Source: Xenorhabdus nematophila ATCC 19061
GTDB lineage: Bacteria > Pseudomonadota > Gammaproteobacteria > Enterobacterales > Enterobacteriaceae
DNA: 64,000 nucleotides
NCBI RefSeq assembly: GCF_000252955.1
Contig: NC_014228.1
Span: 3,263,232-3,327,231, forward strand
Direction: 5' to 3'
This document shows, one piece after another, positions 19,330 through 27,343 of the stretch; the stretch's first letter is position 1; every line of letters begins with the position of its first letter. Below the pieces are notes generated by a model. The model had not been told where the DNA came from and did not search any database. It saw only the letters and a program-made list of their open reading frames with translations. Position numbers and translations under genes: made by a program.

Positions 19330-20290
19330 AATACGTTAGCCTAACTTCAGTTTGATACCATCACCGATGGTCACCAATGCTTCCATAGTCTGAGAAGAAG
19401 CGCTTTCGAGCGACTAAAAAACTCCTGTAGCCTGAAAGGGAGAGCAAGAATTGCGGTACATCTTCACACCTTTGAAAGCAGATATCGTCAGTATGAACAA
19501 TCCTAGCTAGTTCGACGATGAAGGTCTTTTAAACTAATAGAGTACAACGGTACTTAGGCTCGTTAGGTTATGGTTTTCATTGCCTTTCGTAGCTGGATTT
19601 AAAGTGGAGAAGATCCACTTTACTTTTATCTGACTTCAAGTGAGCTGAAATAGGTGCTCGCTTACTTTTCACATTAGCGTCAGGTGATAAAACCGAGCAG
19701 CCTTACGCACTATAGGATTGAGTTATCACCCGATCTCATTTCACCTTAATGGGTCGGATTGCTTTCGCACACCTCGCTCATATTTAGCTATGCCTGCTTG
19801 AAATATTTAGCGGGCAGCCTTTCTACACCTAAACAATTAGCTCATTGCTACTGTTTGATCCTTAACCTCGCAGCGTTTTGTTGTGCCTATTGGTATTTCA
19901 ACTTTCGTACCACTTTTGCTGACTGTTTGCGGATTTAAGGCGTCACTTTTTGCCGGTTTACCGCTGAAAGTGACGCCGTAGCAAAAGGATAACCTGACAA
20001 TGACAGGCACATGCCTGCTTAACCATACAGTGCATCTGACACTGCATTTATAGATTGGAAAATCATCAAAAGGAGAACCTGACTATATCGAGGCTGGCTT
20101 TTAGCCGGAGGGGATGACCTGTTAATACAGGCGGCAGTACCGCGTACTCAACCGATACCCCGCAATACCTCAACACGCGTTCACTCTGGCGCACAGATAT
20201 TCGTCAGGGGGTAAAGCCGGTATTTCCTGCTTTGTCCGCACTGTCGCGCGCCAGAGATCGCATGTTGAAAGGTTAAGTAAGGAGAAACAG
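19330..20290 (+). ncRNA. Hairpin-rich noncoding leader of the recombinase gene (candidate structured RNA)
   Basis: About 960 bp with no credible ORF ahead of the recombinase start. GC is clearly higher than in the preceding 400 bp of AT-rich spacer. Stems visible by eye: ACCATC/GATGGT at 19357-19371; CGCT-TTCG-AGCG tetraloop at 19401-19412; AAAGTGGA/TCCACTTT at 19601-19621; GGCGTCACTTT/AAAGTGACGCC at 19939-19977; CAGTG/CACTG near 20028-20044; CCTGT-TAAT-ACAGG at 20118-20131; CTCTGGCGC (20184) with GCGCCAGAG (20248). The density of perfect stems argues for a structured transcript or a folded DNA recombination site. No known RNA family is recognised, and no reverse transcriptase is nearby. Confidence 0.35.
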
Positions 20291-20416
20291 ATGAGCCGAT
20301 TGATTAAGGAATTAAAATTTTTTGCCCGACAGGGCGGTGGCAGCCATAAAACCTGTCATGACCGCATTCGGATCGCGGGGCGTTTGGGCGCATTGTTATT
20401 AAGTCTGAATATTCAG
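20291..20416 (+). pseudogene. 5' fragment of a tyrosine recombinase (Phage_integr_N/Integrase_1 type) split by the Mu-like prophage
   Basis: ATG at 20291 with AAGGAGAAACAG in front. The first 42 codons read MSRLIKELKFFARQGGGSHK...RLGALLLSLNIQ and then run into the TGT end of the prophage. The rest of the gene lies at 52433-53182. Joining them after removal of the phage and one TTCAG copy gives ...LSLNIQ-VKSLSHLKTKHVEHYV..., an uninterrupted 291-residue protein. The N-terminal segment is of the SAM-like type used for DNA binding in this recombinase family (PF12834/PF12835 by recollection). Confidence 0.85.
20412..20416 (+). repeat. Left copy of the 5-bp Mu target duplication (TTCAG)
   Basis: TTCAG directly precedes the TGT left terminus at 20417; the identical pentamer follows the ACA right terminus at 52428-52432. 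Five-base duplications are the hallmark of Mu transposition. Confidence 0.9.
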
Positions 20417-20545
20417 TGTAATGAACCACAAAGAATGAGAAACAAATTATAGGGAATTGGCGGAAATTTATTGGAATAAATTGGTATTGCAATTTTTAAT
20501 TAAAACGGGATAATGCGGTAAATCATGAAACTAAAGGATTCCGTT

Positions 20546-20896
20546 ATGTCTGGTCGAAAATCATTTACATCACAACTTCCTTCCGAAGTTATTGCAGAAC
20601 TACATCAGCGTATTAGAGTTGCCCGCTATGGCGAGCATGAATCTCTGGTTCGTTGGTTGGAGTCATTAGGTTACTCGGCTTCACGCTCTGGTATGCACCG
20701 TTATGCAACACAATTGAAACGTAAAGACGGGTATCAAGGCGTTGCGGGCTCGTTTGTCTTAGAGGCTGCTTTAAATGACGCCCCTACGAGAGATCATAAT
20801 CTTGTAGCCTTATATCAAGAGCTGGGGGAGCTTGAATACCGAAGAGCATTATTAATTGAACGAATTCGGGAAATTACGGAATCAAAAATTTATTAA
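20546..20896 (+). CDS. Small DUF3486/gp27-like phage protein at the left prophage end
   Basis: A 116-residue protein MSGRKSFTSQLPSEVIAELHQRIRVARYGEHESLVRWLESLGYSASRSGMHRYATQLK, similar in layout to the DUF3486 (Mu gp27) protein at 31085 in this same prophage: basic start, LP..., short HTH region ending SR..HRYA. The ATG at 20525 would add seven residues, but AAAGGA at about 20533 favours ATG 20546. It lacks the long C-terminal helix of the late-gene copy. Its position between the left terminus and the repressor is unusual for Mu and suggests a regulatory or acquired gene. It would be expressed in the lysogen if it has its own promoter. Function unknown. Confidence 0.7.
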   Translation: MSGRKSFTSQLPSEVIAELHQRIRVARYGEHESLVRWLESLGYSASRSGMHRYATQLKRKDGYQGVAGSFVLEAALNDAPTRDHNLVALYQELGELEYRRALLIERIREITESKIY

Positions 20897-21054
20897 TTGC
20901 TTTTTTAGTGTTAGCCAAGAGATCATTAACTAAAATGAGAAAAATTTTGAGTTAGACGTTTTCGGTTCACTTATTTTGGTAAATGTAGGGCGTGCACGAT
21001 CATCTGTTTAAATCATCTTTAAATTTCTTTTAAGCTAATGGGCCTGGCAGCCCA

Positions 21055-21669
21055 TCAGCTGGCTTTGCTCTTGCTGCTTAAATGGCGGTCAGTTTCTTTT
21101 TGCCCTTCTCCCCTGATAGATTCCAAAAATCTCTGGCGCTGTTCATCAGTCAATGAATCGTACATACGGGCGACCAACAGAGCGTGACCAGATACATCCA
21201 GTTTTTCAAGTGCTTCTTCTGATGATTGCTCTTGATTATTGTCTGTTGATGATGGTTGCAGTATTACACCAAGACCTAGTCTCACAACTCGCATAATGAT
21301 TGCATCTCTTTCATCTGGCGTCATTCTATGTAGAAATTCTAACCAAACTTTTTCTTGTGTCTCGGTGACGTGTTCTGGGTTTTTCCTTAATTCAGGAGCA
21401 CTATCTACATCGCTACCATTTGCCAGCCACTCAATAGAAACCTCGCATTTTTCTGCGAGCAAGGCTAATTTATCCAACGAGGGATATGTCTTACCGGATA
21501 AATAGGTTCTTATCGCAGCTTCTGATATACCGCATCTTTTAGCTAGGCTATTACCAGATTCACTTCCCATAGCTTGCCTGAGCCTATCTTTAAACTGTGT
21601 TATTTCGTTTCGTATAAAAACACGATGTATATTTTTATCATTACTTGCATATTTTTCTTTGTCATTCAT
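21055..21669 (-). CDS. Mu-like prophage repressor (XRE-type HTH)
   Basis: A 204-residue protein transcribed leftward, opposite ner. The HTH is GNSLAKRCGISEAAIRTYLSGKTYPSLDKLALLAEKCEVSIEWLANG (near 38-85). The C-terminal half has MTPDERDAIIMRVVRLGLG, a pattern found in repressors of many Mu-like phages of enterobacteria, and an acidic tail possibly for degradation control. The divergent region (21670-21827) contains a 15-bp perfect inverted repeat, likely its operator, and a half-site copy occurs within its own first codons (21611-21625). It would hold early transcription off in the lysogen. A hairpin ATGGGC/GCCCAT at 21037-21054 just past its stop may be a terminator. Confidence 0.85.
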   Translation of the reverse strand: MNDKEKYASNDKNIHRVFIRNEITQFKDRLRQAMGSESGNSLAKRCGISEAAIRTYLSGKTYPSLDKLALLAEKCEVSIEWLANGSDVDSAPELRKNPEHVTETQEKVWLEFLHRMTPDERDAIIMRVVRLGLGVILQPSSTDNNQEQSSEEALEKLDVSGHALLVARMYDSLTDEQRQRFLESIRGEGQKETDRHLSSKSKAS

Positions 21670-21702
21670 TGAGATTTCTAGCTCCAGACTTAGATTTTAC
21701 TC

Positions 21703-21788
21703 TTCGCATAAAAACACTAAGTCAAGATTAATTCGTGTTTTTATGCGAATATATTTATATCCATACCGATAATCATTAGGGATTATCG
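21703..21788. promoter_or_regulatory. Early operator region between repressor and ner
   Basis: TTCGCATAAAAACAC at 21703-21717 and GTGTTTTTATGCGAA at 21735-21749 are perfect 15-bp inverted repeats, likely repressor sites. A second inverted pair, CGATAATC (21767) and GATTATCG (21781), with a further ATTATCGG at 21795, is closer to ner and may be the Ner operator. The divergent promoters must lie here; AT-rich hexamers are present but I cannot assign them uniquely. Confidence 0.6.
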
Positions 21789-21827
21789 CAGCAAATTATC
21801 GGAACAGATAATTATAAGGATCGCATG

Positions 21828-22046
21828 ATGTCATTAAACTCGCAAGACTGGCACCGCGCAGATATTCGCGTAGCATTAGAAAAACGTGGCACAAATCTAC
21901 GCACATTATCAGTAAAGGCAGGGTTGGCGGCCGATACGTTACGCAATGCGTTAATCAGGCCATGGCCAAAAGGAGAAAAAATTATTGCTCAGGCTATTGG
22001 AGTTGAACCTGCGGTTATCTGGCCGAGCCGTTATTCAAAACAATAG
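21828..22046 (+). CDS. ner: Ner-like DNA-binding protein
   Basis: A 72-residue protein of the Ner/Nlp (SfsB) family: DWHRADIRVALEKRGTNLRTLSVKAGLAADTLRNALIRPWPKGEKIIAQAIGVEPAVIWPSRY is diagnostic, especially RPWPKGE and IWPSRY. In Mu, Ner represses the early promoter and the repressor promoter after induction. It is the first rightward gene facing the repressor. ATGATG gives two starts; the ATG at 21828 has the better distance from ATAAGGA. A paralogue lies outside the prophage at 53433. Confidence 0.93.
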   Translation: MSLNSQDWHRADIRVALEKRGTNLRTLSVKAGLAADTLRNALIRPWPKGEKIIAQAIGVEPAVIWPSRYSKQ

Positions 22047-22065
22047 AAACTTGTAAGGGTGGGAC

Positions 22066-23611
22066 ATGGATATTTGGGTAACAGCACAAGAGTGTATCGG
22101 GCTACCGAATTTACCAACGGCCCCTTTTAACATCTCTAATCGTTTAAAAAAATTCGCAACTGACGACATGATCCGCAAGCGTGAAGGTTCTAAGGCATTT
22201 GAGTTTCATATCAACTGCCTGCCGCCAGTGGCCCGTGCGGCAGTATTGAAAAAACAAGGCGTTATTGAGGTGGCAGGCAATCCGATTGAGATTAAAAAAC
22301 GCCAGACCGACAGCTATTCCCGCGAGCTGCTTTGGCAGGGCTGGAACAACGCCCGCGACAAGCAGCGTGAAAAAGCACGCGAACGCTGTGAAGCCATTAT
22401 CGCGGTAGCGGAATTGCTGGACAGTGGCATTGATACACTGACCGCGTTTGATTCTGTCGGGGACGCGCTGTCGATAGCGCCTGCATCAATACGGCGCTGG
22501 TACTATCAGGCGAAGCCGTTTGACCGTTCGGGCTGGCGTACTGATGTCTCTGAGAACAGTGACAGCATTCGCCTGGCGCTGGCGGACGTGGTGGAGCAAT
22601 ACGGCATTCCCAAACACGTCACCATTGATAATACCCGTGCCGCCGCCAACAAGTGGATGACGGGCGGTGTACCGAACCGCTATCGGTTCAAGGTTAAAGA
22701 GGACGATCCGAAGGGCATCATTCCCCTGCTGGGGATTAAGCTGCACTGGACGAGCGTTTTGTTTGGCCGCGGTCATGGTCAGGACAAGCCGGTGGAACGC
22801 GCCTTTTCCCACGGCGGGCTGGGGGAAGTGGTTGACCGCCATCCGGCGTTGGCGGGGGCGTATACAGGTCCAAACCCGATGGCCAAGCCGGATAATTATG
22901 GTGACCGGGTAATTGAGGCCCGACACCTTTTTACAGGTACTGGCGGAGGGGATCGCCTTCTGGAACCGGCAGCCGAAGCGGGATACCGAAGCGTGTCGGG
23001 GGATATTGTCTTTCGATGCCGCCTTTGAACAGAGCTATCAGGCCAGCGCTATCCGTAAAGCGACGGCAGAACAGCGCCACCTGCTGCTGTTACCTGCTGA
23101 GTCGGTCACGGTTAACAATGGTACCTTTACCCTGAATGCGGGTGGCAAGATTGCGGCACGCAAGAACCGTTACTACAGCGAACTGTTGCTGGGCATCAAG
23201 CCCAATAAAGTGGTCATCCGGTTTGATCCGCAATCCCTGCATGACGCGGTACTGTGTTACACGCTGGATGGCCGCTTTATCTGTGCCGCCCAGTGTATTG
23301 AGAAATCGGGCTTTGGTGATACCCAGGCGGCCCGTGAACATGTTCGCAACCGGACGCGGTTTGTTAAACGCACCAAAGAGGCCACCACAGCACAACGCCG
23401 CATGACGGCACTGGAAGTGGCTGAGTTAATGCCGGAGACCGTGGCACCTGAGCCACCGGAAACCCGGGTTGTTGAGATTTACCGGCCCGCAGGCAGCACC
23501 GTCCGCCGGGAAGTGGTCGATATGCACACTGAAACAGAACACGACTACGACTCTGCCTTTGAAAATGCCGTGGCCCGGTTACACGAACAACGGCAGAAAA
23601 ACACGATTTAG
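22066..23611 (+). pseudogene. MuA transposase gene, inactivated (internal deletion and frameshift)
   Basis: The translation matches phage Mu A closely in pieces: N-terminal HTH (VTAQECIGLPNLP...), helical region to WYYQAKPFDRS, then directly GWRTDVSENSDSIRLALADVVEQYG, which in MuA begins about 140 residues later (near 304). The Asp equivalent to D269 is therefore missing; D336 (VTIDNTRAAANK) and E392 (PVERAF) remain. At about 22919-22921 (GAGGCCCGACACC) one extra base shifts the frame; the rest continues as DTFLQVLAEGIAFW ... ALEVAELMPE to 23611. The total codes about 515 residues against 663 in MuA. Both lesions would abolish transposition. The deletion junction is near 22528. Confidence 0.9.
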
Positions 23612-23622
23612 GGGGAAGCATC

Positions 23623-24576
23623 ATGAGCAACATTATTGAATTGACACAGGCGCAAACGGTACAGGCTGACGTGCGTGCCGCCATCAGAAGCGCAGTTGAA
23701 CATGACGGGGTAACTTACAGCCACATCGCCCGTGAAAGCAGCCTGTCCGGTACAGCGCTGTCCCAGTTTATGAATGAAAGTTACCGCGGTGATAACGACA
23801 GCGTGGCCAGTAAGCTGTCAGTCTGGCTGGAAAACCGTTCCCGACGTGCCAGTGAAATGCCGGAAGCCCCGGATTTTGTCCAGACCAAAACCGTCCGGCA
23901 GATTTGGAGCGCCCTGCAATATGCCCAGATCGCCCAGTGCATCAGTGTTATTTATGGCAGCCCGGGTGTGGGTAAGACCAAATCACTGCAACAGTTTGCC
24001 CGTGACCGCCCCAATGTCTGGCTGATTACCGTTTCACCCTCCCGTGCCAGCCTGAGCGAATGCCTGTACGAACTGACTCTGGAATTGGGGATTGGTGATG
24101 CGCCCCGCCGTGCAGGTCAGTTGGGGCGGTCTGTCCGCCGCAAGCTGCGCGGAACGTCTGGCTTACTCATCATTGATGAGGCCGATCACCTGGATTATCC
24201 CGTGCTGGAAGAGCTGAGGATTTTGCAGGAGGACACGGGCATTGGTCTGGCACTGGTGGGCAATCATCAGGTCTATTCGAAACTGACCGGGGGCAATTCC
24301 CGCAATGTGGACTTTGCCCGGCTGTTCAGCCGTATCGCCAAGAAGGTCGCCATCCTGAAAACCAAGAAAGACGATGTACAGGCGATTTCAGCCGCGTGGG
24401 GATTGGGTCAGCAGGAACGCGCACTGGTGCATCAGTTGGCCGAACGTCCGGGCGCCCTGCGCACGGTTTCACACACCCTGCGGTTGGCGGCCATGTTTGC
24501 CCGCGGTGCCAATGAGACCTTGAGTGAAACGCACATCCGGGCGGCAGTCAAAGATCTGGAGGGAACCACACTATGA
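23623..24576 (+). CDS. MuB-like target-selection AAA+ ATPase
   Basis: A 317-residue protein matching MuB in size and order: N-terminal HTH (YSHIARESSLSGTALSQFMNESYRGDN), Walker A GSPGVGKT (near 110), Walker B LLIIDEADHLDYP (near 183) and a C-terminal DNA-binding helical domain. MuB forms ATP-dependent filaments on target DNA, recruits the transposase and gives target immunity. It follows the broken A gene by 11 bp with GGGGGAAGCATC as ribosome binding site and overlaps the next gene by four bases. It is intact although its partner is not. Confidence 0.92.
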   Translation: MSNIIELTQAQTVQADVRAAIRSAVEHDGVTYSHIARESSLSGTALSQFMNESYRGDNDSVASKLSVWLENRSRRASEMPEAPDFVQTKTVRQIWSALQYAQIAQCISVIYGSPGVGKTKSLQQFARDRPNVWLITVSPSRASLSECLYELTLELGIGDAPRRAGQLGRSVRRKLRGTSGLLIIDEADHLDYPVLEELRILQEDTGIGLALVGNHQVYSKLTGGNSRNVDFARLFSRIAKKVAILKTKKDDVQAISAAWGLGQQERALVHQLAERPGALRTVSHTLRLAAMFARGANETLSETHIRAAVKDLEGTTL

Positions 24577-24827
24577 ACAACAGTTCGTTAACCATGGCGT
24601 TCAACAGGGCGGAGCTGGCGATATCTGCACTGAAACAGGCAGGCTTTACGGTGATTAGCGTTATGATACGCGACAAGGCGCCCCGGATTCAGATTGCCCG
24701 CCATATGCAATGTGATCATTTAATTCAGAATGGTCAGGCGAGTTACCGACATCTGGGCCGCTACGGTCGGCAGGGCTGGTTTACTCAATACGGTTGTCAG
24801 GTTTATTGGTCGGAATCATTACATTAA
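24573..24827 (+). CDS. Hypothetical Mu early-region protein
   Basis: 84 residues, ATGA overlap with the MuB gene. The sequence MNNSSLTMAFNRAELAISALKQAGFTVISVMIRDKAPRIQIARHMQCDHL ends with YGRQGWFTQYGCQVYW. It looks like a small alpha/beta protein with aromatic-rich C-terminus. Its placement in the early operon is typical of semi-essential Mu early genes. I do not recognise a family. The coupling to MuB supports that it is a real gene. Confidence 0.6.
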   Translation: MNNSSLTMAFNRAELAISALKQAGFTVISVMIRDKAPRIQIARHMQCDHLIQNGQASYRHLGRYGRQGWFTQYGCQVYWSESLH

Positions 24828-24842
24828 GGGGAGCATCATATC

Positions 24843-25052
24843 ATGGCAGTCAAAATTGAAATCTTAATTACCAGTGAGTCAGGGGAATTACGGCATGAGT
24901 TGCAGGCAGGTGCGGCAATTGCGGGGGAATTCACCCATCAGGAATATCGGGCGGCTGAACGCCTGTACAGCGCTATCGGTGAGCTGCTGAGAAACCATAG
25001 CGGGGGCAGTCTGGTGATGCACCAGGCAGCAGCACAGCACAATCTTCACTAA
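24843..25052 (+). CDS. Hypothetical small early protein
   Basis: 69 residues: MAVKIEILITSESGELRHELQAGAAIAGEFTHQEYRAAERLYSAIGELLRNHSG... with AAGGGGAGCATCATATC ahead of the ATG. Two short beta strands followed by helices are predicted from the pattern. No family recognised. It continues the early operon on the same strand. Confidence 0.6.
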   Translation: MAVKIEILITSESGELRHELQAGAAIAGEFTHQEYRAAERLYSAIGELLRNHSGGSLVMHQAAAQHNLH

Positions 25053-25084
25053 ATTAACGTTAGGTTATAAAAAAGGTAAAAATA

Positions 25085-25714
25085 ATGTCAAAACAATTTA
25101 CGACTCAAAACGCACCAGAAGGTTACTGGGTTGATGCCAAGGGGATTCTGACGCCTGTCGAGATCATCAAAGAGATTGATCAGGAACGTGACCAGCTGGT
25201 GGGGGAAATCGTGAAGCTTTCTGTCAGGGTGAACGAGGCGCTGGACGCACTGAAAACCCGGGCATTCGCTGACATACAGGCATTCGTTGATCTCTCTGCC
25301 GAGAAGTACGGTGCGGTTAAGGGCGGGCGCAAAGGTAATGTGACATTGTACAGCTATGACGGCCGCTACAAAGTCCAGCGCGCGATGCAAGACCGGATAG
25401 CCTTTGATGAACGTTTACAGGCCGCTAAGTCTTTAATCAATGAATGCCTTGCCGACTGGACGGAAGGGGTCCGCCCTGAAATCCAGACCCTGATTAACCA
25501 GGCGTTTATTACTGACAAAGACGGTGACATTAATGCGGGGCGGGTGCTGGCACTGCGTCGCCTCAATATTGAGGATGAGCGCTGGATAAAAGCGATGGTC
25601 GCCATTGGTGAGGCATTACAGGTCATTGGCAGTAAATCCTATCTGCGTGTCTATGAGCGCATTGGGGAGACTGACCAATATCGGCCCGTGGCCTTAGATA
25701 TTGCGGGGGTGTGA
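25085..25714 (+). CDS. DUF3164 family early phage protein
   Basis: A 209-residue protein with the DUF3164 pattern: APEGYWVDAKGILTPVEIIKEIDQERDQLV, then GGRKGNVTLYSYDGRYKVQRAMQDRIAFDERLQAAK, and LRRLNIEDERWIKAMVAIGEALQVIGSKSYLRVYER near the end. This family is common in the early region of Mu-like phages, where it occupies roughly the place of other early accessory genes; its biochemical role is not known. No Mu Gam (host nuclease inhibitor) homologue is seen nearby. Good ribosome binding site (AAAAAGGTAAAAATA) before the ATG. Confidence 0.8.
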   Translation: MSKQFTTQNAPEGYWVDAKGILTPVEIIKEIDQERDQLVGEIVKLSVRVNEALDALKTRAFADIQAFVDLSAEKYGAVKGGRKGNVTLYSYDGRYKVQRAMQDRIAFDERLQAAKSLINECLADWTEGVRPEIQTLINQAFITDKDGDINAGRVLALRRLNIEDERWIKAMVAIGEALQVIGSKSYLRVYERIGETDQYRPVALDIAGV

Positions 25715-25715
25715 G

Positions 25716-26117
25716 ATGGCCGGACGTATTCACGAAAACAGCGCCCGCAATCACTACGCCGCCTGCTCATTAGGTGCTGCCCGTGCAGAACGTCACGCCG
25801 ATTATCAGCACGCGGCTTCGTTATGGGGTAAGCTGCTGATGTCGCCCGCAGTGCACCCGCCCGCTGTTGGACAGAGCGGCGCAGCGAGTTTTGTCAGAAC
25901 GCCGCTGCAAAAGGCTGGGGAAAACCGGATGAAAGCGCAGCAGTTTAACCAGCGTTACCCTGTCGGGCAGGGCTTTATTTATCAGCCCAATCAGTTTCTG
26001 CGGGGCGGTCAGGTTGTCAGAACGATTGAACAGGCACAGGACTTAACCCATATGACCGTGGTGGAAATCAGTACCGAGCCGTATTTAGTCCGAATTGAAC
26101 ATTTAACACCGGCATAA
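25716..26117 (+). CDS. ANR-family regulator fused to a small phage protein
   Basis: 133 residues. The first about 40 (GRIHENSARNHYAACSLGAARAERHADYQHAASLWGKL) are the ANR (PerC/AggR-associated negative regulator) motif, normally a protein of about 60 residues. A linker leads in frame into MKAQQFNQRYPVGQGFIYQPNQFLRGGQVVRTIEQAQDLTHMTVVEISTEPYLVRIEHLTPA (starting at 25929), which looks like a complete small phage protein of its own. The two may have been separate genes. Its ATG overlaps the DUF3164 stop region closely. It could modulate host AraC-type activators, by analogy to phage-borne ANR proteins. A hairpin TGGCGTAA/TTACGCCA at 26150-26182 follows. Confidence 0.6.
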   Translation: MAGRIHENSARNHYAACSLGAARAERHADYQHAASLWGKLLMSPAVHPPAVGQSGAASFVRTPLQKAGENRMKAQQFNQRYPVGQGFIYQPNQFLRGGQVVRTIEQAQDLTHMTVVEISTEPYLVRIEHLTPA

Positions 26118-26199
26118 TGTAACACACTAAAAAACAAGTCTTTTTAACATGGCGTAAATCTGTCAGGGGCGGGCTTACGCCAAATTCAAGGAAACCCAA

Positions 26200-26640
26200 A
26201 TGAGCATCGATAAATCCCAATGGGTAAAAATAGCCGATGAATTACAAAGCTTATTTTGTCTCATCCAATTTAAATATCAGGATACCGTTATCAGTATCAA
26301 TCGCGGGCGTGTTTCAGAGAGCAAAACCCATCTGTTTGTTTATATTGATAGCAAATTAAACATTGCCGGGGGTGATGAGCAGTCCGAACACTATAACCCG
26401 TTGACGCCATTGTTTTGGTGTTCTTGTTCCAAACCGCTGTATTCAAAATCCCGGATTGCTGATGCCGAGAAAATGTTGGGGAAACGACATGTGAAAAAAC
26501 ACATGCCCTACATGTATAAAAAACACACGTTCTTAACGCCTGTTTTTCCTAATTCAACGACGCTCATTCGTCAGTATAAAAAAATCGAAGGTCTGTCGTT
26601 ACTGGAAAGCGATAGCACTGCTGGAGGATTACATGAGTAA
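26200..26640 (+). CDS. Hypothetical protein, early region
   Basis: 146 residues beginning MSIDKSQWVKIADELQSLFCLIQFKYQDTVISINRGRVSESKTHLFVYIDSKL. It contains FWCSCSKPLYSKSRIADAEKMLGKRHVKKHMPYMYKKHTF, a basic segment with a CSC that might bind nucleic acid. AAGGAAACCCAA precedes the ATG. It overlaps the next small gene by eight bases. Base composition is more AT-rich than in the flanking phage genes. Family not recognised. Confidence 0.6.
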   Translation: MSIDKSQWVKIADELQSLFCLIQFKYQDTVISINRGRVSESKTHLFVYIDSKLNIAGGDEQSEHYNPLTPLFWCSCSKPLYSKSRIADAEKMLGKRHVKKHMPYMYKKHTFLTPVFPNSTTLIRQYKKIEGLSLLESDSTAGGLHE

Positions 26641-26797
26641 AATTCAACAATTCTCACTGGTGGCTGCCATTGCCAAAGAACTGGCTCATCAACAGCCGGG
26701 CATCACTATCAGCCAGACACAGTTAAACACCATTATCGCTGCTGCCAACGGCATTTGTGCGGCCTTCGAACAACCTGAAACACCCGAATGCAAATGA
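26633..26797 (+). CDS. Hypothetical 54-residue protein
   Basis: ATG at 26633 preceded by GGAGGATTAC, a strong ribosome binding site. Translation starts MSKIQQFSLVAAIAKELAHQ and ends in FEQPETPECK. It overlaps the previous gene and ends ten bases before gemA. Probably a genuine small early gene because of spacing and start signal; function unknown. Confidence 0.55.
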   Translation: MSKIQQFSLVAAIAKELAHQQPGITISQTQLNTIIAAANGICAAFEQPETPECK

Positions 26798-26806
26798 GGT
26801 GATGAA

Positions 26807-27343
26807 ATGACCTGTCCACAGCTTATCCGTCTCATTCATATCGCAAAAACCCAACTTACGCTGGATGATGAAACCTACCGTGCGGCATTGCTTGCCGCCA
26901 CGGGCAAATCATCCTGTCGGGGGATGTCTCATGCAGAATTAAAAGCAGCGTATGCTGCCTTTGTTGAACGCGGATTTAAACGCCGTTTTAAACGGGATCA
27001 CCAGCGGGTTAAACCCCCTTTAAACGGCCAGCCGCGTGTAGCGGAAATCGGCAAAATCCGTGCCATCTGGATCACCATGCACCAGCAACAGTTCTTAACC
27101 GAAGGTTCTGAAACCGCGCTCAATCAATTTGTCCAGCGCCAGACCGCTAAAACCAATGGTGGCGCGGGCGTGGCTGAGGTCGGCTGGCTGGATGCGTCGC
27201 TGGCGTCTCAGGTGATGGAATCGCTGAAACAGTGGCATATCCGTATGATGCTGGATGCCATGATCCAACGGGGCCAGCGTCTGCCTGAACGGCGCGGCTA
27301 CGATGCGGAGTGTGAGGCGTACAGTAGGGAGGTAGGGCTATGA
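26807..27343 (+). CDS. gemA: GemA (Mu gp16-like) regulatory protein
   Basis: 178 residues with the GemA/DUF1018 pattern: LIRLIHIAKTQLTLDDETYRAALLAATGKSSCRGMSHAELKAAYAAFVERGFKRR, then AEIGKIRAIWITMHQQQFL and a C-terminal WHIRMMLDAMIQRG. In Mu, GemA influences host gene expression and DNA gyrase-dependent supercoiling. It overlaps the next gene by four bases. Length and sequence agree with family members. Confidence 0.88.
   Translation: MTCPQLIRLIHIAKTQLTLDDETYRAALLAATGKSSCRGMSHAELKAAYAAFVERGFKRRFKRDHQRVKPPLNGQPRVAEIGKIRAIWITMHQQQFLTEGSETALNQFVQRQTAKTNGGAGVAEVGWLDASLASQVMESLKQWHIRMMLDAMIQRGQRLPERRGYDAECEAYSREVGL

Noticed and set aside
19330..20290. Retron, group II intron or diversity-generating element
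   Set aside because: No reverse transcriptase gene and no domain V-like hairpin is present; only the structured noncoding interpretation is kept.
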